The notes below the pieces were generated by a model that worked only from the letters and a program-made list of their open reading frames with translations, searched no databases and was not told the origin of the DNA. Shown in pieces: positions 61,879-64,000 of a DNA stretch of 64,000 nucleotides. Where the stretch lies: contig NZ_VFPQ01000001.1 in the NCBI RefSeq assembly GCF_006716785.1, positions 4,402,001-4,466,000 on the forward strand, given 5' to 3'. The translations under genes were made by a program, and so were the position numbers. The stretch is from Thermopolyspora flexuosa. GTDB lineage: Bacteria; Actinomycetota; Actinomycetes; Streptosporangiales; Streptosporangiaceae. How positions within the stretch are numbered: position 1 is the stretch's first letter; every line of letters begins with the position of its first letter.

Positions 61879-63084
61879 ATGACCCGTCCCCGCATCTCGA
61901 AGCGCATCTCTTCGATCAGCGAATCCGCCACGCTCGCCGTGGACGCCAAGGCCAAGGCGATGAAGGCCGCCGGACGCCCGGTGATCGGCTTCGGCGCAGG
62001 CGAGCCCGACTTTCCCACGCCGGACTACATCGTCGAGGCGGCCGTCGAGGCCTGCCGGAACCCGCGGTTCCACAAGTACACCCCGGCCGGCGGCCTGCCC
62101 GAGCTGAAGGAGGCGATCGCCGAGAAGACCCGGCGCGACTCCGGGTACTCGGTCGAGCCGTCCCAGGTGCTCGTCACCAACGGCGGCAAGCAGGCGGTCT
62201 ACGAGGCGTTCGCGACCCTGCTCGACCCGGGCGACGAGGTCCTCGTGGTCGCGCCGTACTGGACCACCTACCCTGAGGCGATCAAGCTCGCGGGCGGTGT
62301 CCAGGTCGACGTGGTCACCGACGAGACCACCGGCTACCTCGCCTCGGTCGAGCAGCTCGAGCGCCACCTCACCGAGCGCACCAAGGTGCTGCTGTTCGTC
62401 TCGCCGTCGAACCCCACCGGCGCGGTCTACTCGCCCGAGCAGGTGGCCGAGATCGGCCGCTGGGCGGCGGAGAAGGGCCTGTGGGTGGTCACCGACGAGA
62501 TCTACGAGCACCTGGTGTACGGCGACGCGAGGTTCACCTCGATCGCCACGGCCGTGCCGGAGCTCGGCGACCGCGTGGTGATCCTCAACGGCGTGGCCAA
62601 GACCTACGCGATGACCGGGTGGCGGGTCGGCTGGCTGATCGGCCCGAAGGACGTGGTGAAGGCCGCCACGAACCTGCAGTCGCACGCGACCTCGAACGTC
62701 TCGAACGTGGCGCAGGCCGCGGCGCTCGCCGCGGTCTCCGGCGACCTGTCCGCGGTGGCCGAGATGCGCACCGCGTTCGACCGGCGCCGCCAGACCATGG
62801 TGCGCATGCTCAACGAGATCCCCGGCGTGGTCTGCCCCGAGCCGCTGGGCGCGTTCTACGCCTACCCGTCGGTGAAGAACATCCTCGGCAAGGAGCTGCG
62901 CGGCCGCCGCCCGCAGACCTCCGCCGAGCTCGCCGAGGTGATCCTGGAGGAGGCCGAGGTCGCGGTGGTGCCCGGCGAGGCGTTCGGCACCCCGGGCTAC
63001 TTCCGGCTCTCCTACGCGCTCGGCGACAACGACCTCGTCGAGGGCGTGAGCCGCATCGGCAAGCTGCTCGCCGAGGCGCACTGA
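61879..63084 (+). CDS. aspC: Pyridoxal-phosphate aspartate aminotransferase
   Basis: The product is 401 aa, class I aminotransferase of the Ib (AspC) type. K241 in [16 protein letters not shown] is the PLP lysine. VSPSNPTG is the PLP/substrate asparagine motif, and the C-terminal GYFRLSYA arginine binds the substrate carboxylate. Aspartate use is probable from the family; prephenate use also occurs in this group. ATG 61879 has GGAGG very close upstream. It is monocistronic with a strong terminator. Confidence 0.93.
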   Translation: MTRPRISKRISSISESATLAVDAKAKAMKAAGRPVIGFGAGEPDFPTPDYIVEAAVEACRNPRFHKYTPAGGLPELKEAIAEKTRRDSGYSVEPSQVLVTNGGKQAVYEAFATLLDPGDEVLVVAPYWTTYPEAIKLAGGVQVDVVTDETTGYLASVEQLERHLTERTKVLLFVSPSNPTGAVYSPEQVAEIGRWAAEKGLWVVTDEIYEHLVYGDARFTSIATAVPELGDRVVILNGVAKTYAMTGWRVGWLIGPKDVVKAATNLQSHATSNVSNVAQAAALAAVSGDLSAVAEMRTAFDRRRQTMVRMLNEIPGVVCPEPLGAFYAYPSVKNILGKELRGRRPQTSAELAEVILEEAEVAVVPGEAFGTPGYFRLSYALGDNDLVEGVSRIGKLLAEAH

Positions 63085-63120
63085 CGCCCGGCGGGCGGCC
63101 CCGCCGTACCGAGCCGATCC

Positions 63121-63156
63121 CCGGCGGCGACCCTGCGCGGTCGCCGCCGGTTTTTT
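63121..63156 (+). terminator. Intrinsic terminator of the aminotransferase gene
   Basis: A perfect 12-bp stem (CCGGCGGCGACC / GGTCGCCGCCGG) with a 6-nt loop is followed directly by six T residues. It is the clearest Rho-independent terminator in the window. Confidence 0.92.
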
Positions 63157-63288
63157 CATCGCACCGGCCGGCCGTACCCCGGCGCTTCGCCCACCTGCGC
63201 GGCGTTGCGACCCGGACGTCCGAAATCCGGTGACAGGGATCGCCCGGAACGGCCACGCGCACCGCGCGGGGTGCGGCACGATATGGCA

Positions 63289-64000
63289 ATGCCACGTCCG
63301 CTCCACACTCTGCCGAAGGCGCATCTGCACCTGCACTTCACCGGCTCGATGCGCCACTCGACGCTGATCGAGCTCGCCCGGGAACACGGCGTGCACCTTC
63401 CCGACGCGCTCGTGGAGGACTGGCCGCCCCGGCTCCGGGCGACCGACGAGCGTGGCTGGTTCCGGTTCCAGCGGCTCTACGACATCGCGCGCTCGGTGCT
63501 GCGCCGGCCGGAGGACGTCTACCGCCTGCTGCGGGAGGCGGCGGAGGACGAGGCGGCCGAGGGCTCGCGCTGGCTGGAGATCCAGGTCGACCCGTCCGGG
63601 TACGCCAACCGGTTCGGCGGCCTGACGAACACCCTGGAGCTCGTCCTCGACGCGGCCGAGCGGGCGGCCAAGGCCACCGGGGTCGGCATCGCGGTGATCG
63701 TGGCGGCGAACCGCACCAAGCACCCCCTCGACGCGCGCACGCTCGCCCGCCTCGCCGGGCAGTTCGCGGGCCGGGGCGTGGTCGGCTTCGGGCTCTCCAA
63801 CGACGAGCGGCGGGGCCGGGCGCGGGACTTCGACCGCGCGTTCCGCATCGCCAAACGGGCCGGGCTGCTCGCCGTGCCGCACGGCGGTGAGCTCGCCGGG
63901 CCGCAGAGCGTCGCCGAGTGCATCGACGACCTGGGCGCGGACCGGGTGGGGCACGGGGTGCGGGCCGCCGAGTCCGAGCGGCTCATGGCGCGGCTCGCCG
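63289..64000 (+). CDS. Adenosine deaminase (5' part, cut by window edge)
   Basis: About 237 codons are present and the frame runs off the end. LPKAHLHLHFTGSMR near the N-terminus holds the zinc-binding histidines of the adenosine/AMP deaminase family, and VPHGGE at about residue 193 provides the third histidine and the catalytic glutamate. GADRVGHGVRA precedes the edge; the last zinc aspartate lies outside. ATG 63289 was taken, but ATG 63283 in the same frame is equally possible because neither has a ribosome site. Adenosine as substrate is inferred from the family. Confidence 0.9.
   Translation, partial: MPRPLHTLPKAHLHLHFTGSMRHSTLIELAREHGVHLPDALVEDWPPRLRATDERGWFRFQRLYDIARSVLRRPEDVYRLLREAAEDEAAEGSRWLEIQVDPSGYANRFGGLTNTLELVLDAAERAAKATGVGIAVIVAANRTKHPLDARTLARLAGQFAGRGVVGFGLSNDERRGRARDFDRAFRIAKRAGLLAVPHGGELAGPQSVAECIDDLGADRVGHGVRAAESERLMARLA

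Overview
The window is high-GC actinobacterial chromosome, most consistent with the order Streptosporangiales. The evidence is the very GC-rich third codon positions, frequent GTG and TTG starts, the tRNA-Trp/secE/nusG/rplKA/rplJL/rpoBC/str/S10/spc/alpha gene order and the glmM-coaA-acpS-nnrD-alr-tsa neighbourhood. No database search was possible, so genus is not claimed. Nothing looks like a plasmid, prophage, IS element or CRISPR array. Almost all genes lie on the minus strand.

Region 1 (1-3.95 kb): three minus-strand genes for small secreted proteins (137-451, 902-1174, 1749-2435). They share a promoter pattern (TTGnnn, 17-18 bp, TCTAMT), and the first two also share a GATC-rich 5' leader. 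A plus-strand SAM-dependent methyltransferase with a THUMP-like C-terminus follows. Region 2 (4-13.8 kb): a plus-strand coiled-coil protein, then a minus-strand run holding tsaD, rimI and tsaB (t6A tRNA modification and S18 acetylation). An inserted class F sortase with an LPLTG substrate comes next, followed by tsaE, an alpha/beta hydrolase, alr, nnrD and acpS. Region 3 (13.8-24.7 kb): coaA (plus), an ArsR/SRPBCC pair with a palindromic operator candidate, and glmM-rpsI-rplM with a strong promoter and a leader hairpin. Three plus-strand cell-surface genes follow (a CAP-domain protein and two paralogous proline-rich membrane proteins), then truA.

Region 4 (24.8-61.7 kb) is the main translation and transcription locus, read right to left: tRNA-Trp, secE, nusG, rplK, rplA, rplJ, rplL, two Mce-associated-type membrane proteins, rpoB, rpoC, rpsL, rpsG, fusA, tuf, the S10 and spc ribosomal clusters, secY, adk, map, a DUF1707 membrane protein, infA, rpmJ, rpsM, rpsK, rpsD, rpoA and rplQ. 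Promoters and hairpins divide it into probable transcripts: terminators after rplA, rplL, rpoC, tuf, rplO and rplQ, and good sigma70-type promoters before rplJ, rpoB, rpsL and rplM. Region 5 (61.9-64 kb, plus): an aspartate aminotransferase with a textbook terminator, then the 5' part of an adenosine deaminase gene cut by the window edge.

The genes are mostly housekeeping: ribosome, RNA polymerase, protein export, N-terminal maturation, t6A modification, cell-wall precursors (alr, glmM) and CoA/ACP supply (coaA, acpS). The less ordinary parts are the secreted three-gene family, the sortase module, the paralogous proline-rich membrane pair, several candidate ribosomal-protein leaders, a patch of foreign-looking codon use in rpoB, and ten genes whose -10 box sits a few bases before the start codon (predicted leaderless mRNAs).
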